Source: Desulfovibrio sp. (GTDB lineage: Bacteria; Desulfobacterota; Desulfovibrionia; Desulfovibrionales; Desulfovibrionaceae). From it: a stretch of 8,267 nt of DNA. Shown in pieces: positions 1 to 7,125 of this stretch. A model generated the notes under the pieces. That model made no database searches, was not told the DNA's origin, and saw only the letters and a program-made list of their open reading frames with translations. The first letter of the stretch is position 1, and each line of letters opens with the position of its first letter. The stretch is taken from NCBI GenBank assembly GCA_031255035.1, contig JAIRTI010000050.1, positions 1-8,267 of the forward strand, given 5' to 3'. The position numbers and the translations under genes were made by a program.

Positions 1-2312
1 TCGGAGTTGATGCTGATGCTGCCTTTGAGATTCTTGATGTTGGTGCGCACCACGTCCATGCCCACGCCCCGGCCGGAGATGTCGGTGATGACCTCGGCGG
101 ACGAGAAGCCGGGGGCGAAAATAAGCTCCATGGCCTCCCTGTCGTCCAGGGCGCGGGCTTCATCCGAGCCGATGATGCCCTTGCGGATGGCTACCTGGCG
201 CATGGCCTCAGGGTCGATGCCCTTGCCGTCGTCTTCAACTTCAATGGTCACGGAATTGCCTTTGTAGAAGGCGCGAAGCCACACGCTGCCCGTGGCCGGC
301 TTGCCGCGTTCCATCCTCTGCTCTTCCGTTTCGATGCCGTGGTCGACGGAGTTTCGAATAAGGTGCACCAGGGGATCGCCGATGACCTCGACCACGCTCT
401 TGTCGAGTTCGGTGTCCTCGCCTTCCACGATGAGGTCGACCTCTTTGCCGCTTTTGCGCGACAGGTCGCGCACCAGTCGCGGGAAACGCGAAAAGACCGA
501 GGCCACGGGCACCATGCGCACCTTCATGATCGTGTCTTGCAGATCGTCGGAGATGCGGGCCATGGAGTAGGTCGTTTCGGTGAGGTTCTGGGCGATTTCG
601 CTGACGTCCACGCCGCTGCTGGTGTCTTCAAGCTGGCGGGCCAGCATCGAATAGCGGTTGCGGTTGATGATAAGCTCGCCGATCAGGTTCATCAGATGGT
701 CGAGTTTTTCATGGTCCACGCGGATGGTGGAGGACACCTTGGAGGAATGGTCGCCGCCGCCGGTGCCGGCGGCGGGCTTTGCCGGAGCGGGCTTGGCCTG
801 GGACGGTTTTGGCGCGGCCGGAGCGCCGGCCGCTTCGGCGGGGGCCGGTTCGGGCGCTTTTTCGGGTTTCGCCGCCGGGGCGCCGGACGGCGCCTCATCC
901 TTGCCGGAGCTTCGCGCCTCGCCGCTTTCCACAGCGGCTTTGGTCAGAGAGGCGTCGATCATGTCCCTGATGATGGCGCTTTCCTGCTCAAGCAGATCGG
1001 CCATGATGGAAAAATCAAGATTGGTGTTCCGGCCCTGGTCAACAATGCCCGCCGTGCGCTGGGCGTAGACCTTGATGTCGTCAAGCCCCATGAAATTCGA
1101 GCTGTTTTGAATCGTGGTGAGCGAACGGAACATGGCGTCGGAAAAATCGCGGTTGCCGCCGTCTTCACGCATGCCCTTCAGGGCCGCCTCGATATGGGCG
1201 AACTGCTGGTTCACCGTTCTGCGGAACATGTCCACATCGCCTTCGTCCATATGGGCCGTCACCGGCCCGGCCTGCGCCAGATCGACGGCCCCGCTGGCGG
1301 TCTCTTTAGCCGGCGCCCCGCTTTGCAGAAGACTTGCGGGCAGGGAAACGTCGTTGCCGGCCACGGCTTCGCGCAGACGTTCAAGAAGTTCGGCAATGTC
1401 AAAGGGGGTCACCGTGCCGGTCGGCGGGTCGATGCGGTAAATGAGGGCCTCAAGCACATCAACGGCAAGCAGGAGCAGGTCGACAAGCGGGGGAGAAACC
1501 GCGCGTTCGCCTTTGCGCAACGAATTGAGCAGGGTCTCGGCCTCATGGGTCAGGCTGTTCAATTCCTGATAGCCGATGATGCCGCTGTTGCCCTTTAGGT
1601 TGTGAAAGTAGCGGAAAATGTCGTTGACCATGTCCGACTGGTCTTCAGGATGCTTTTCAAGCCCCAGCAGTCCGTCCGACAGGTTCGAAATATTGTCTTT
1701 GGCTTCTTCGACGAAATCGCGCAGGTGGGCCTCGCCAAAGGCGGTCAAAGCATAGGAGGGGAACTCCTCGCGAGACCCTATCCACGTATCCACATCCCCG
1801 GTCTGCCTTGTGGCGGCGTCGCTTTCAGGGGCGGCTTCCGGCGAGGGGGCCGACGCGGCTTCGGCCTTTGCCGGGGTTGAAGCCGCTGCGGGTCGCGCCG
1901 GCGCGGCCGAAGGCGTTTCGCCGGCCATAAGGGCGTCCAGGGTGGCGATAATCGGGCCGGTGTCAACCTCGCCTTCGGTATTGGATGTTTCCAGGTTGTC
2001 GATCATCTGGCGCAGGGCGTCGGTGGAGGCCAGGATCACGTCCATGATGTCGCTGTTGACGGCCATGTCGCCCTTGCGCAGCCCGTCAAGGATATTTTCG
2101 GCCTTGTGGGCCAGACCGTTCATCTTGTTCAGCCCCAGAAAGCCGGACGCGCCTTTCAAAGAGTGCATGGGCCGGAAAATCTCGTTCAGCAGAGACAGAT
2201 TATCCGGGGCCTTTTCAAGCTCCAGAAGGTTTGGCTCTATGGTCTCGAGGTGTTCTTTGGCCTCGATGATAAAGTCCGCGAATATTTCCGGATCCATAAA
2301 ATCCTGAGTCAT
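1..2312 (-). CDS. cheA: Chemotaxis histidine kinase CheA with three HPt-type modules, C-terminus cut off
   Basis: CheA is the cytoplasmic kinase of the chemoreceptor array. It autophosphorylates on an HPt histidine and donates phosphate to CheY and CheB. Reading from the ATG at 2312, 770 residues are visible and the frame is still open at the left edge, so the CheW-like P5 domain is missing from view. Domains in order: HPt1 about 1-110 (MHSLKGASGFLG, His50); Ala/Pro linker 131-170; HPt2 about 190-300 (FHNLKGNSGIIG, His237); a third HPt-like segment about 356-450 with Thr399 where the histidine should be; a long Ala/Pro/Lys linker 456-520; P3 dimerisation helices about 525-605; P4 ATPase with N box (HLIRNSVDHG, 650-659), G1 box (DDGKGID, 694-700), F box (APGFSS, 733-738) and G2 box (GRGVGMD, 747-753). 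The start is supported by AAAAGGA at 2319-2325, 6 nt upstream. It follows cheY after 58 bp. Identity is certain; the role of the third HPt-like segment is inference. Confidence 0.98.
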   Translation of the reverse strand, partial: MTQDFMDPEIFADFIIEAKEHLETIEPNLLELEKAPDNLSLLNEIFRPMHSLKGASGFLGLNKMNGLAHKAENILDGLRKGDMAVNSDIMDVILASTDALRQMIDNLETSNTEGEVDTGPIIATLDALMAGETPSAAPARPAAASTPAKAEAASAPSPEAAPESDAATRQTGDVDTWIGSREEFPSYALTAFGEAHLRDFVEEAKDNISNLSDGLLGLEKHPEDQSDMVNDIFRYFHNLKGNSGIIGYQELNSLTHEAETLLNSLRKGERAVSPPLVDLLLLAVDVLEALIYRIDPPTGTVTPFDIAELLERLREAVAGNDVSLPASLLQSGAPAKETASGAVDLAQAGPVTAHMDEGDVDMFRRTVNQQFAHIEAALKGMREDGGNRDFSDAMFRSLTTIQNSSNFMGLDDIKVYAQRTAGIVDQGRNTNLDFSIMADLLEQESAIIRDMIDASLTKAAVESGEARSSGKDEAPSGAPAAKPEKAPEPAPAEAAGAPAAPKPSQAKPAPAKPAAGTGGGDHSSKVSSTIRVDHEKLDHLMNLIGELIINRNRYSMLARQLEDTSSGVDVSEIAQNLTETTYSMARISDDLQDTIMKVRMVPVASVFSRFPRLVRDLSRKSGKEVDLIVEGEDTELDKSVVEVIGDPLVHLIRNSVDHGIETEEQRMERGKPATGSVWLRAFYKGNSVTIEVEDDGKGIDPEAMRQVAIRKGIIGSDEARALDDREAMELIFAPGFSSAEVITDISGRGVGMDVVRTNIKNLKGSISINS

Positions 2313-2370
2313 GGCGTGTCCTTTTCCGCGACGTTTTGTCCGTACTGCTTAATCTGCCCGGTCCGGCGCT

Positions 2371-2739
2371 TCAGCCGAGGAGCATGCGTATATTTTTCAT
2401 CATGGTGTCCGGCTGCGTGGGCTTGACCAGATACAGGTTGGCGCCAAGCTCAAGGCCCTGCCGGATGTCATTTTCCTTCCCTTCGGTGGAGAGCACGACA
2501 ATGGGCAGATCCCTGTAGGCTTCCTGCTCGCGGACGGTCTTGATGAACGTAAAACCGTCCATGCGGGGCATGTTGATATCCGAGATGATCAAGTCAATGT
2601 GCTCGGCCGAATACAATTTTTCAAGACCGTCGAGGCCGTCTTCGGCCATGGTCACCTTGAAGCCTTCCTTTTTCATTATGAAAGCCACAAGATTCCGTAT
2701 GGTCTTGGAATCGTCAACAATCAAAATATGTTTAGACAT
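2371..2739 (-). CDS. cheY: Single-domain response regulator, CheY type
   Basis: This 122-residue protein is a stand-alone receiver domain with no output domain, the usual size for CheY. In the family it accepts phosphate from CheA and binds the flagellar motor switch. Visible key residues are the acidic pair Asp9-Asp10, the phosphoacceptor Asp54 in ISDINMP, Ser84 at the Thr87 position of E. coli CheY (followed by Thr85), Tyr103 matching the Tyr106 switch residue, and Lys106-Pro107 after beta-5. All catalytic positions are therefore intact; Ser for Thr is a common conservative variant. The ATG at 2739 has a purine-rich GGGAGAG just upstream and lies 12 bp after the cheW stop. It sits directly upstream of cheA, which makes it the natural partner of this kinase, although a phosphate-sink role cannot be excluded from sequence. 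No cheZ phosphatase gene is in view. Confidence 0.96.
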   Translation of the reverse strand: MSKHILIVDDSKTIRNLVAFIMKKEGFKVTMAEDGLDGLEKLYSAEHIDLIISDINMPRMDGFTFIKTVREQEAYRDLPIVVLSTEGKENDIRQGLELGANLYLVKPTQPDTMMKNIRMLLG

Positions 2740-2751
2740 GGCGCTCTCCCG

Positions 2752-3414
2752 TCAATTGAGAATGCTTGCTATCACACGATCAACCGACACAATCCCCACG
2801 AGTTGATCCTTGAGTTTCAGCAGGCCGGAAATGAAGTCCACATTGGCGCCGATATGCGCCTCGATGCTCCAGTCGATATCGGCCTGGGGCACGCGATACA
2901 TGGTATGAACCCGTTCAATGATCATGCCGACCTGAAAACCCTGCCGGCGGCAAACGATGATGAATTTATCCTTGTTCTGGCGGGGGGAGATGACCTCCAG
3001 CACATCGCGCAGGTGAATGAGCGGCGTGACCCGGCCGCGCAGGTTGATGACCCCGGCCACAAAACGGGGCGCGACCGGAAGCTTTGCCACCGGCATGGCC
3101 CGGATGACTTCCTGCACGGCCACCGTGGGCAGGGTGAACTCCTGCCCGCCGATGAAAAAGCCGACCATCAGCAGTTCCGGCGCTTCGCGCAGCATGGCGT
3201 CAAGCGACTCCTCGGCCGACATTTCACTGTGCTGGTCCGGCTCGGACGCGGCTTTGGCCTCGGGGCTGATGCCGATTTTCTCAAGCATCGCGCCGCTGTC
3301 CACGCCAAGGTACTTGTCCATGAAAGCCTGCTCGGCCGGCGTGAAAGAGGCGCCCCCGGCCGCGGCGGCCGAGAAGTCCTGTTCCTTGAAATAATCTTCG
3401 GGGCTCTTGTTCAT
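2752..3414 (-). CDS. cheW: CheW-family coupling protein with about 80-residue N-terminal extension
   Basis: The protein is 220 residues long, while a simple CheW is usually about 150-170. Residues about 81-218 form the CheW/SH3-like domain, with the conserved stretch VINLRGRVTPLIHLRDVL at 122-139; its Arg127 sits in the NLRG turn used by CheW proteins. Residues 1-80 form an Ala/Glu-rich extension (FTPAEQAFMDKYLGVD at 24-39, then a low-complexity acidic part). It has no membrane segment or signal peptide. CheW links chemoreceptors to CheA in the array. The ATG at 3414 overlaps the TGA of the ParA-type ATPase gene by four bases (ATGA), so the two are probably translationally coupled. In Vibrio the ParA-type ATPase ParC is paired with ParP, a protein with a CheW-like domain and a longer N-terminal part. 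The arrangement here makes a ParP-like role plausible, but this is also the only CheW in the window and may be the ordinary coupler. Confidence 0.93.
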   Translation of the reverse strand: MNKSPEDYFKEQDFSAAAAGGASFTPAEQAFMDKYLGVDSGAMLEKIGISPEAKAASEPDQHSEMSAEESLDAMLREAPELLMVGFFIGGQEFTLPTVAVQEVIRAMPVAKLPVAPRFVAGVINLRGRVTPLIHLRDVLEVISPRQNKDKFIIVCRRQGFQVGMIIERVHTMYRVPQADIDWSIEAHIGANVDFISGLLKLKDQLVGIVSVDRVIASILN

Positions 3415-4226
3415 AGGGCCAGTATCTCTTTTGCCAGTTCTTCATACTCTTTCGCGCCCCGGCTTTCCGGCGAGATCTCGTAGATGACGCGTCCCTGGGC
3501 GCTGGCTTCGCGGAAATGGGTATCCATGCCTATAACCGTGGTAAACATGCTGTCTTTCATTTTCAACTCCAGCAGTTCAAGCACGCGCGCGCAGGCCCTC
3601 GCCCTGCGGTCGTACAGGGTGGGCAGCACCCGGTAGCAAATGGGCCGGGGCAGAACCTTGTTCAGCACCTTGATGGTGTCGAAAAGAAGCTTCAGGCCGT
3701 GCAGGGCCAGGAAATCCGTCTGAATCGGCACCACAAGCAGATCCGAGGCCACAAGCGCGTTCACCAGGAGAATGCCCACATGCGGAGGGCAATCCAGCAC
3801 GATGAAATCGTACTCGCCGCGCACATGCTCAAGGGCCTGCTGTAAAATGGCGCCCTTGCCCCGGCGGTTGCGCAAATCGACTTCCAGTTCGGCCAGGCGG
3901 ATGGTGGCCGGAACCACATCAAATTCCTGAATGGGATGATGCTGGCGGATGCGATCCCACATCTCCTCGGCATCCCCTGGCTCTTCGCTGAAAATGTCGT
4001 TGACCGAGGACTCCAGTTCATCTGGATAATAGCGCAAATGCACGGAGGCGCAAGCGTGCGGGTCCAGATCCATGATCAGCACCCGTTTGCCCAGCCTGGT
4101 CAGGGCGGCGGCCAGAGTCACGGCGGTGGTGGTTTTGCCCACCCCCCCCTTCTGGTTGGCGATGGCGATGATTTTCGCCTGCATCGCCGGCGTTCGCCGG
4201 TCCGTTTCCCCGCTCATCGCTCTCAT
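3411..4226 (-). CDS. ParA/MinD-type ATPase, probable chemotaxis-array positioning protein (ParC-like)
   Basis: This is a ParA-superfamily P-loop ATPase of up to 271 residues. Seen directly: the deviant Walker A motif QKGGVGKTT at 25-33 with signature Lys26 and catalytic Lys31, the Walker A' region DLDP at 53-56, and the Walker B-like FIVLDCPP at 141-148. There is no N-terminal helix-turn-helix, so it is the short Soj/ParC type rather than a plasmid ParA. No parB or parS-like element is near. Embedded between cheR and cheW with a 4-bp overlap on each side, it most likely positions or segregates chemotaxis arrays, as ParC does in Vibrio and PpfA in Rhodobacter. The start is uncertain: the ATG at 4226 overlaps the cheR stop but AAGGA (4230-4234) is only 3 nt away; the ATG at 4217 is 12 nt from it; the ATG at 4184 gives the most family-like N-terminus (MQAKIIAIANQKGG) but has a small GC hairpin (4187-4200) rather than a Shine-Dalgarno before it. 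A run of eight G lies inside the Walker A codons. Confidence 0.93.
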   Translation of the reverse strand: MRAMSGETDRRTPAMQAKIIAIANQKGGVGKTTTAVTLAAALTRLGKRVLIMDLDPHACASVHLRYYPDELESSVNDIFSEEPGDAEEMWDRIRQHHPIQEFDVVPATIRLAELEVDLRNRRGKGAILQQALEHVRGEYDFIVLDCPPHVGILLVNALVASDLLVVPIQTDFLALHGLKLLFDTIKVLNKVLPRPICYRVLPTLYDRRARACARVLELLELKMKDSMFTTVIGMDTHFREASAQGRVIYEISPESRGAKEYEELAKEILAL

Positions 4227-5119
4227 GCTTCCTTGCGGTAGACGATGGTGCCGCTGTTGTGCTCGGGCTTGAAGGCCCGCGATATGCTGTGCAGCGATTC
4301 GGAGTGGCCGATCAGCATACAGCCGCCCGGCAGCAGGTTGTCGTAAAAAGCCTCGATGACCTGGCGCTTCATCTCGTCGTCAAAATAAATGATGACGTTG
4401 CGGCAGAAAATGATGTTCGAGCGTTCGACGCGCCGCAGCATGGCCCTGTCTGAAAGGTTTGTGGGCCCGAAAGAGATGAGTCTCTTCAGTTTGGGGTCCA
4501 CATGGTAGGCGGGACCATCCTTTCTGAAGTACTTGGCCACGATGTCCTTGGGCGTGGTGCGCAAGGCGTATTCACTGTAAATACCCCTGCGCGCCGCGGC
4601 AAGCACGGCCTCGGAAAGGTCGTTGGCGGTTATCTTGATGTCCCAGAGGCCGATTTCGGCCTTGAGCACCTCATGCAGGATGATGGCCAGGGTGTATGGT
4701 TCCTCGCCGGTGGAGCAACCCGCCGACCATATGCGCAGTTTTTTGATCCGCGCCAGCCGGAGCTTTTCAAGCTCGTCCTTCATCACCTTGTTCTGAAAGA
4801 CTTCAAGCTGAGGCGGGTTGCGCCAGAAGCTGGTTTCGTTGGTTGTGATGACTTCGAACAACTTCGTCAGTTCGGTTCGCCGGTTCGGATCGAAGCGAAG
4901 ATAATAGTAATATTCGCCAAAACTTTTGAGGTTCAGCTCGCGCAGACGGTTGCTGAGCCTGTTTTCCACAAGGTATTTCCTGGCTTCGGCGATAAAGATG
5001 CCGCTTTGCTCGTAAATGAAGTCGCGCAACTGAAAAAATTCCTCGTTGCTGACTTTGAGGCTTTTGCCCAGCGACGACGCTGCAAGCGGGGACGGGGTGT
5101 TTGTGGGAAACAGCGCCAT
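4223..5119 (-). CDS. cheR: Chemoreceptor glutamate methyltransferase CheR
   Basis: CheR transfers a methyl group from S-adenosylmethionine to glutamates of chemoreceptors, which sets sensory adaptation together with CheB. The protein is 298 residues, normal for the family. Residues about 24-95 form the helical N-terminal domain, with the conserved TNETSFWR at 93-100. The SAM-binding fold follows, with SAGCSTGEEPYT at 132-143, the acidic TANDLSE at 164-170 and CRNVIIYF at 239-246. No TPR extension or fused receiver is present. The ATG at 5119 has GGGAG at 5127-5131, 7 nt upstream and overlapping the end of the preceding HEAT gene. The intergenic gap is just 2 bp. Its own TGA overlaps the first possible ATG of the ATPase gene. 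The tight packing suggests HEAT protein, CheR, ATPase and CheW are made from one message. Confidence 0.98.
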   Translation of the reverse strand: MALFPTNTPSPLAASSLGKSLKVSNEEFFQLRDFIYEQSGIFIAEARKYLVENRLSNRLRELNLKSFGEYYYYLRFDPNRRTELTKLFEVITTNETSFWRNPPQLEVFQNKVMKDELEKLRLARIKKLRIWSAGCSTGEEPYTLAIILHEVLKAEIGLWDIKITANDLSEAVLAAARRGIYSEYALRTTPKDIVAKYFRKDGPAYHVDPKLKRLISFGPTNLSDRAMLRRVERSNIIFCRNVIIYFDDEMKRQVIEAFYDNLLPGGCMLIGHSESLHSISRAFKPEHNSGTIVYRKEA

Positions 5120-5121
5120 AC

Positions 5122-7050
5122 CTATTCTCCCGACTGCCTGTGGATGAGTTTGGCGGCTTCTTCGGCGGCTTCGCTCACGTCGCGGTCCTCATGCTCCAGG
5201 AAGGGCAAAAGCGCCCGGAAGGCCGCCTCTCCGCCGATCATCCCCAGAGCGGAGATGCTTTTGATGACCACAAGCTGGTTGTCGTCACTCAGCATGCCCA
5301 CCAAAGGAGCGATGGCTTCCGTGATTTTCTGTTCGCCCAGGCGCTCGGCGCAGCGCACGCGCACCCATGGGTCCACATCGTCAAGGCCCATGATCAGGCT
5401 CTTGATGAAGCGCTCGTCAGAGCACAGCCCCAAGGTGTCGAACACGGCCATGCGCACTTCGCGGCTTTCGTCGGCAAGCTTGACTTCAATGAGTTCCAGG
5501 TATTCCTCGCGAATCGGGCAGCCCCGGCCAAAGGCTTCAACGGCCACCTTGCGCACGTCGGGCGAATCGTCGTTCAGGGCTTCGGTCAGCTCGCTGATGG
5601 AGTTTTCAATGTCGAAAAAACCCAGGCCGTACGCGCCGATCATGCGCTGCACCGGGTCGGGGTGCTTGAGCAGTTCCTTGAAATAGGCTTCCACGGCCGG
5701 CGTGTGCAGGGCAATGCAGGACTCAAGGGCCGCTTCCTTGACGTCGTTGTACGGGTGTTCCAGAAAGGGCAGGATTTTGTCCAGCACCAGATCCGGGTCG
5801 CCTTTACGGCCGAGGAAGAGCAAAGCCCCCCGCAGCACGGCGCCGTCCTGGTGGCGATCCAGCACGTCCAGGAAAAAGTCCTCGTCCTCCCGGCCGGCGC
5901 GGCCGGCAAGCTCAAGAATCATGACGCGCTGCATATCGCGGGAATGGTTCCAGAAGCCCTGCATCATCATGGACAGGGCCTTGGCTTCATCCGTCTGCAA
6001 CAACACCTGCATGGCGATTTGCCCGGTAAGTTCGTTGTCCCCGTTCAGGGCCGCTTCCAGTTCGGGGGTGGCGCCGATGCCTATGAGCGCTTCAATGGCG
6101 TCGACAACCCTGTCGGCGTCCTGTTCCGGGTCGAGCCGCGAGGCGTAGCGCAGCACATGCGAAGACGCGCCCGGGCCGCCGAGAACGGCCAGGGCCTTGA
6201 TGGCCGCCTGCTGGGTGGTCGGGTCTTCGTCTTCAAGGGCCGAGGGCAGGTAGCCCCTGAGCCGGTTGCATTCCTTGCTTCCCAGCAGGTTGAGCGAATG
6301 TTCGCCCATGATGTTGACCACGGCCTTGACGATTTTGTTGCCAAGGGGCGTGGGCGATTTGTCCAGGCCTTTGAGCAGCAGAGGCACGGCCTTGATGTTG
6401 CCCATCTCGCCCAGGGCGTCCACAATGACCGAGGCCACCAGTTCGGAGGACTTGCCCAGAGCCTTGACCATGGCACCGATGGACGACGAGTCCTTGATTT
6501 TGATCAGGGCCTCAATGACGGAAAACTGCACCCACTCTTCGTCGTCCAGAGCCTTGTTCAGGCAGGGCGCGGCTTCCGGGAAGGCCAGTTCCCCCAGGCT
6601 GACCGCCGCCTGATACCGCACGTTGACTTCCGGGTCGTTGAGCAGGGCCTGGCACAACGAAGGCACGGCCAGAGCGCTGGCCGTGGCGCCGAGAATGTCG
6701 GCGACGAAAATACGCACGTCCGGGTCGTCGTCGTGCAGCAGGGACTGCAGGGAGGGCAGGTCGCTGTTGCCGAGGTGCCGCAACAGGTCCATCGACAAGT
6801 TGCGCACCGGGGCGTCATCCGAGCGGAGCAGGGGTATGGCCGCATGCACCACCTCTGGCCCGCCTATCTTGCGCAGGGCCCGGTCAACGGCCTCCTGCAC
6901 GCCGATATTGGGGCTGCTCATGTGGCGCACCAGTTCGGGAATGGCCGAGGAAAGGCCGGTGGACCCGGCCAGGCGGGCGCCTTCGCGCACTTTCTCGGGG
7001 TCGCTTTCACCCAGCAGGGAAAGGATATGTTTTTCGTTGTCGTCAGACAT
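5122..7050 (-). CDS. HEAT-repeat protein encoded between cheB and cheR, function unknown
   Basis: This 642-residue protein is built almost entirely of HEAT (PBS-lyase-like) helical repeats. I count about 17-19 units, recognised by the recurring pattern of Asp/Pro, Val-Arg, small residue and Leu-Gly. Clear examples are DDAPVRNLSMDLLRHLG (78-94), DDPDVRIFVADILG (108-121), DSPDVRKVAVEAFG (495-509), ESREVRMAVFDTLG (527-541) and VDPWVRVRCAERLG (559-572). No signal peptide, membrane helix, catalytic motif or fused domain is visible; the short N-terminus (MSDDNEKHILSLL) is acidic and the composition overall is acidic. Such solenoids normally act as protein-binding scaffolds. Its place between the two adaptation enzymes, 2 bp before cheR, suggests it works with CheR/CheB or with the ParA-type ATPase and array. 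I chose the ATG at 7050 because GGAG lies 5 nt upstream; an in-frame TTG at 7155 would read through three hairpins and has no repeat-like sequence. Confidence 0.93.
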   Translation of the reverse strand: MSDDNEKHILSLLGESDPEKVREGARLAGSTGLSSAIPELVRHMSSPNIGVQEAVDRALRKIGGPEVVHAAIPLLRSDDAPVRNLSMDLLRHLGNSDLPSLQSLLHDDDPDVRIFVADILGATASALAVPSLCQALLNDPEVNVRYQAAVSLGELAFPEAAPCLNKALDDEEWVQFSVIEALIKIKDSSSIGAMVKALGKSSELVASVIVDALGEMGNIKAVPLLLKGLDKSPTPLGNKIVKAVVNIMGEHSLNLLGSKECNRLRGYLPSALEDEDPTTQQAAIKALAVLGGPGASSHVLRYASRLDPEQDADRVVDAIEALIGIGATPELEAALNGDNELTGQIAMQVLLQTDEAKALSMMMQGFWNHSRDMQRVMILELAGRAGREDEDFFLDVLDRHQDGAVLRGALLFLGRKGDPDLVLDKILPFLEHPYNDVKEAALESCIALHTPAVEAYFKELLKHPDPVQRMIGAYGLGFFDIENSISELTEALNDDSPDVRKVAVEAFGRGCPIREEYLELIEVKLADESREVRMAVFDTLGLCSDERFIKSLIMGLDDVDPWVRVRCAERLGEQKITEAIAPLVGMLSDDNQLVVIKSISALGMIGGEAAFRALLPFLEHEDRDVSEAAEEAAKLIHRQSGE

Positions 7051-7055
7051 GAGAA

Positions 7056-7059
7056 CTCC
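7056..7059 (-). promoter_or_regulatory. Shine-Dalgarno that fixes the HEAT gene start
   Basis: The minus strand reads GGAG followed by 5 nt and then ATG at 7050. This decides between that ATG and the upstream in-frame TTG (7155) or ATG (7134). The first stem-loop (7065-7081) ends only 5 nt before this site, close enough for structure to affect ribosome access or mRNA stability, which is inference. Confidence 0.75.
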
Positions 7060-7064
7060 GTTAC

Positions 7065-7081
7065 GGCGGGCAAAGCCCGCC
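7065..7081 (-). repeat. Perfect GC-rich stem-loop next to the HEAT gene ribosome binding site
   Basis: The two 7-nt arms GGCGGGC and GCCCGCC are perfectly complementary around a 3-nt loop (TTT on the minus strand). There is no T-run after it in the direction of transcription, so it is not a canonical intrinsic terminator. It is the closest of three hairpins to the HEAT start codon. Confidence 0.85.
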
Positions 7082-7094
7082 TGCTCCTGTTTCG

Positions 7095-7124
7095 CGGCAA
7101 GGATTTGCTGACAAATCCTTGCCG
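7095..7124 (-). repeat. Perfect 13-bp stem-loop in the cheB-HEAT gap
   Basis: The arms CGGCAAGGATTTG and CAAATCCTTGCCG form an uninterrupted 13-bp stem with a 4-nt loop (TCAG on the minus strand). This is the strongest hairpin in the window. The bases that follow on the minus strand (CGAAACAGGAGC) contain no U-tract, which argues against a simple Rho-independent terminator. Possible roles are mRNA processing or stability, attenuation, or membership of a dispersed repeat family; sequence alone does not decide. Confidence 0.9.
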
Positions 7125-7125
7125 G

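Noticed and set aside
339..1598. A 419-codon open frame on the plus strand opposite cheA
   Set aside because: Same register artefact: it is the reverse complement reading of in-frame cheA codons. The cheA reading carries unmistakable HPt and kinase motifs.
2599..3483. Plus-strand open frame opposite cheW, and a similar one at 4502-5686 opposite cheR
   Set aside because: Both are in the same codon-aligned antisense phase as the real genes, and neither shows a family motif.
3411..4226. ParA gene as a sign of a plasmid or chromosome partition locus
   Set aside because: No ParB gene or parS-like repeats are present, and the gene overlaps cheR and cheW, which points to the chemotaxis-specific ParA family.
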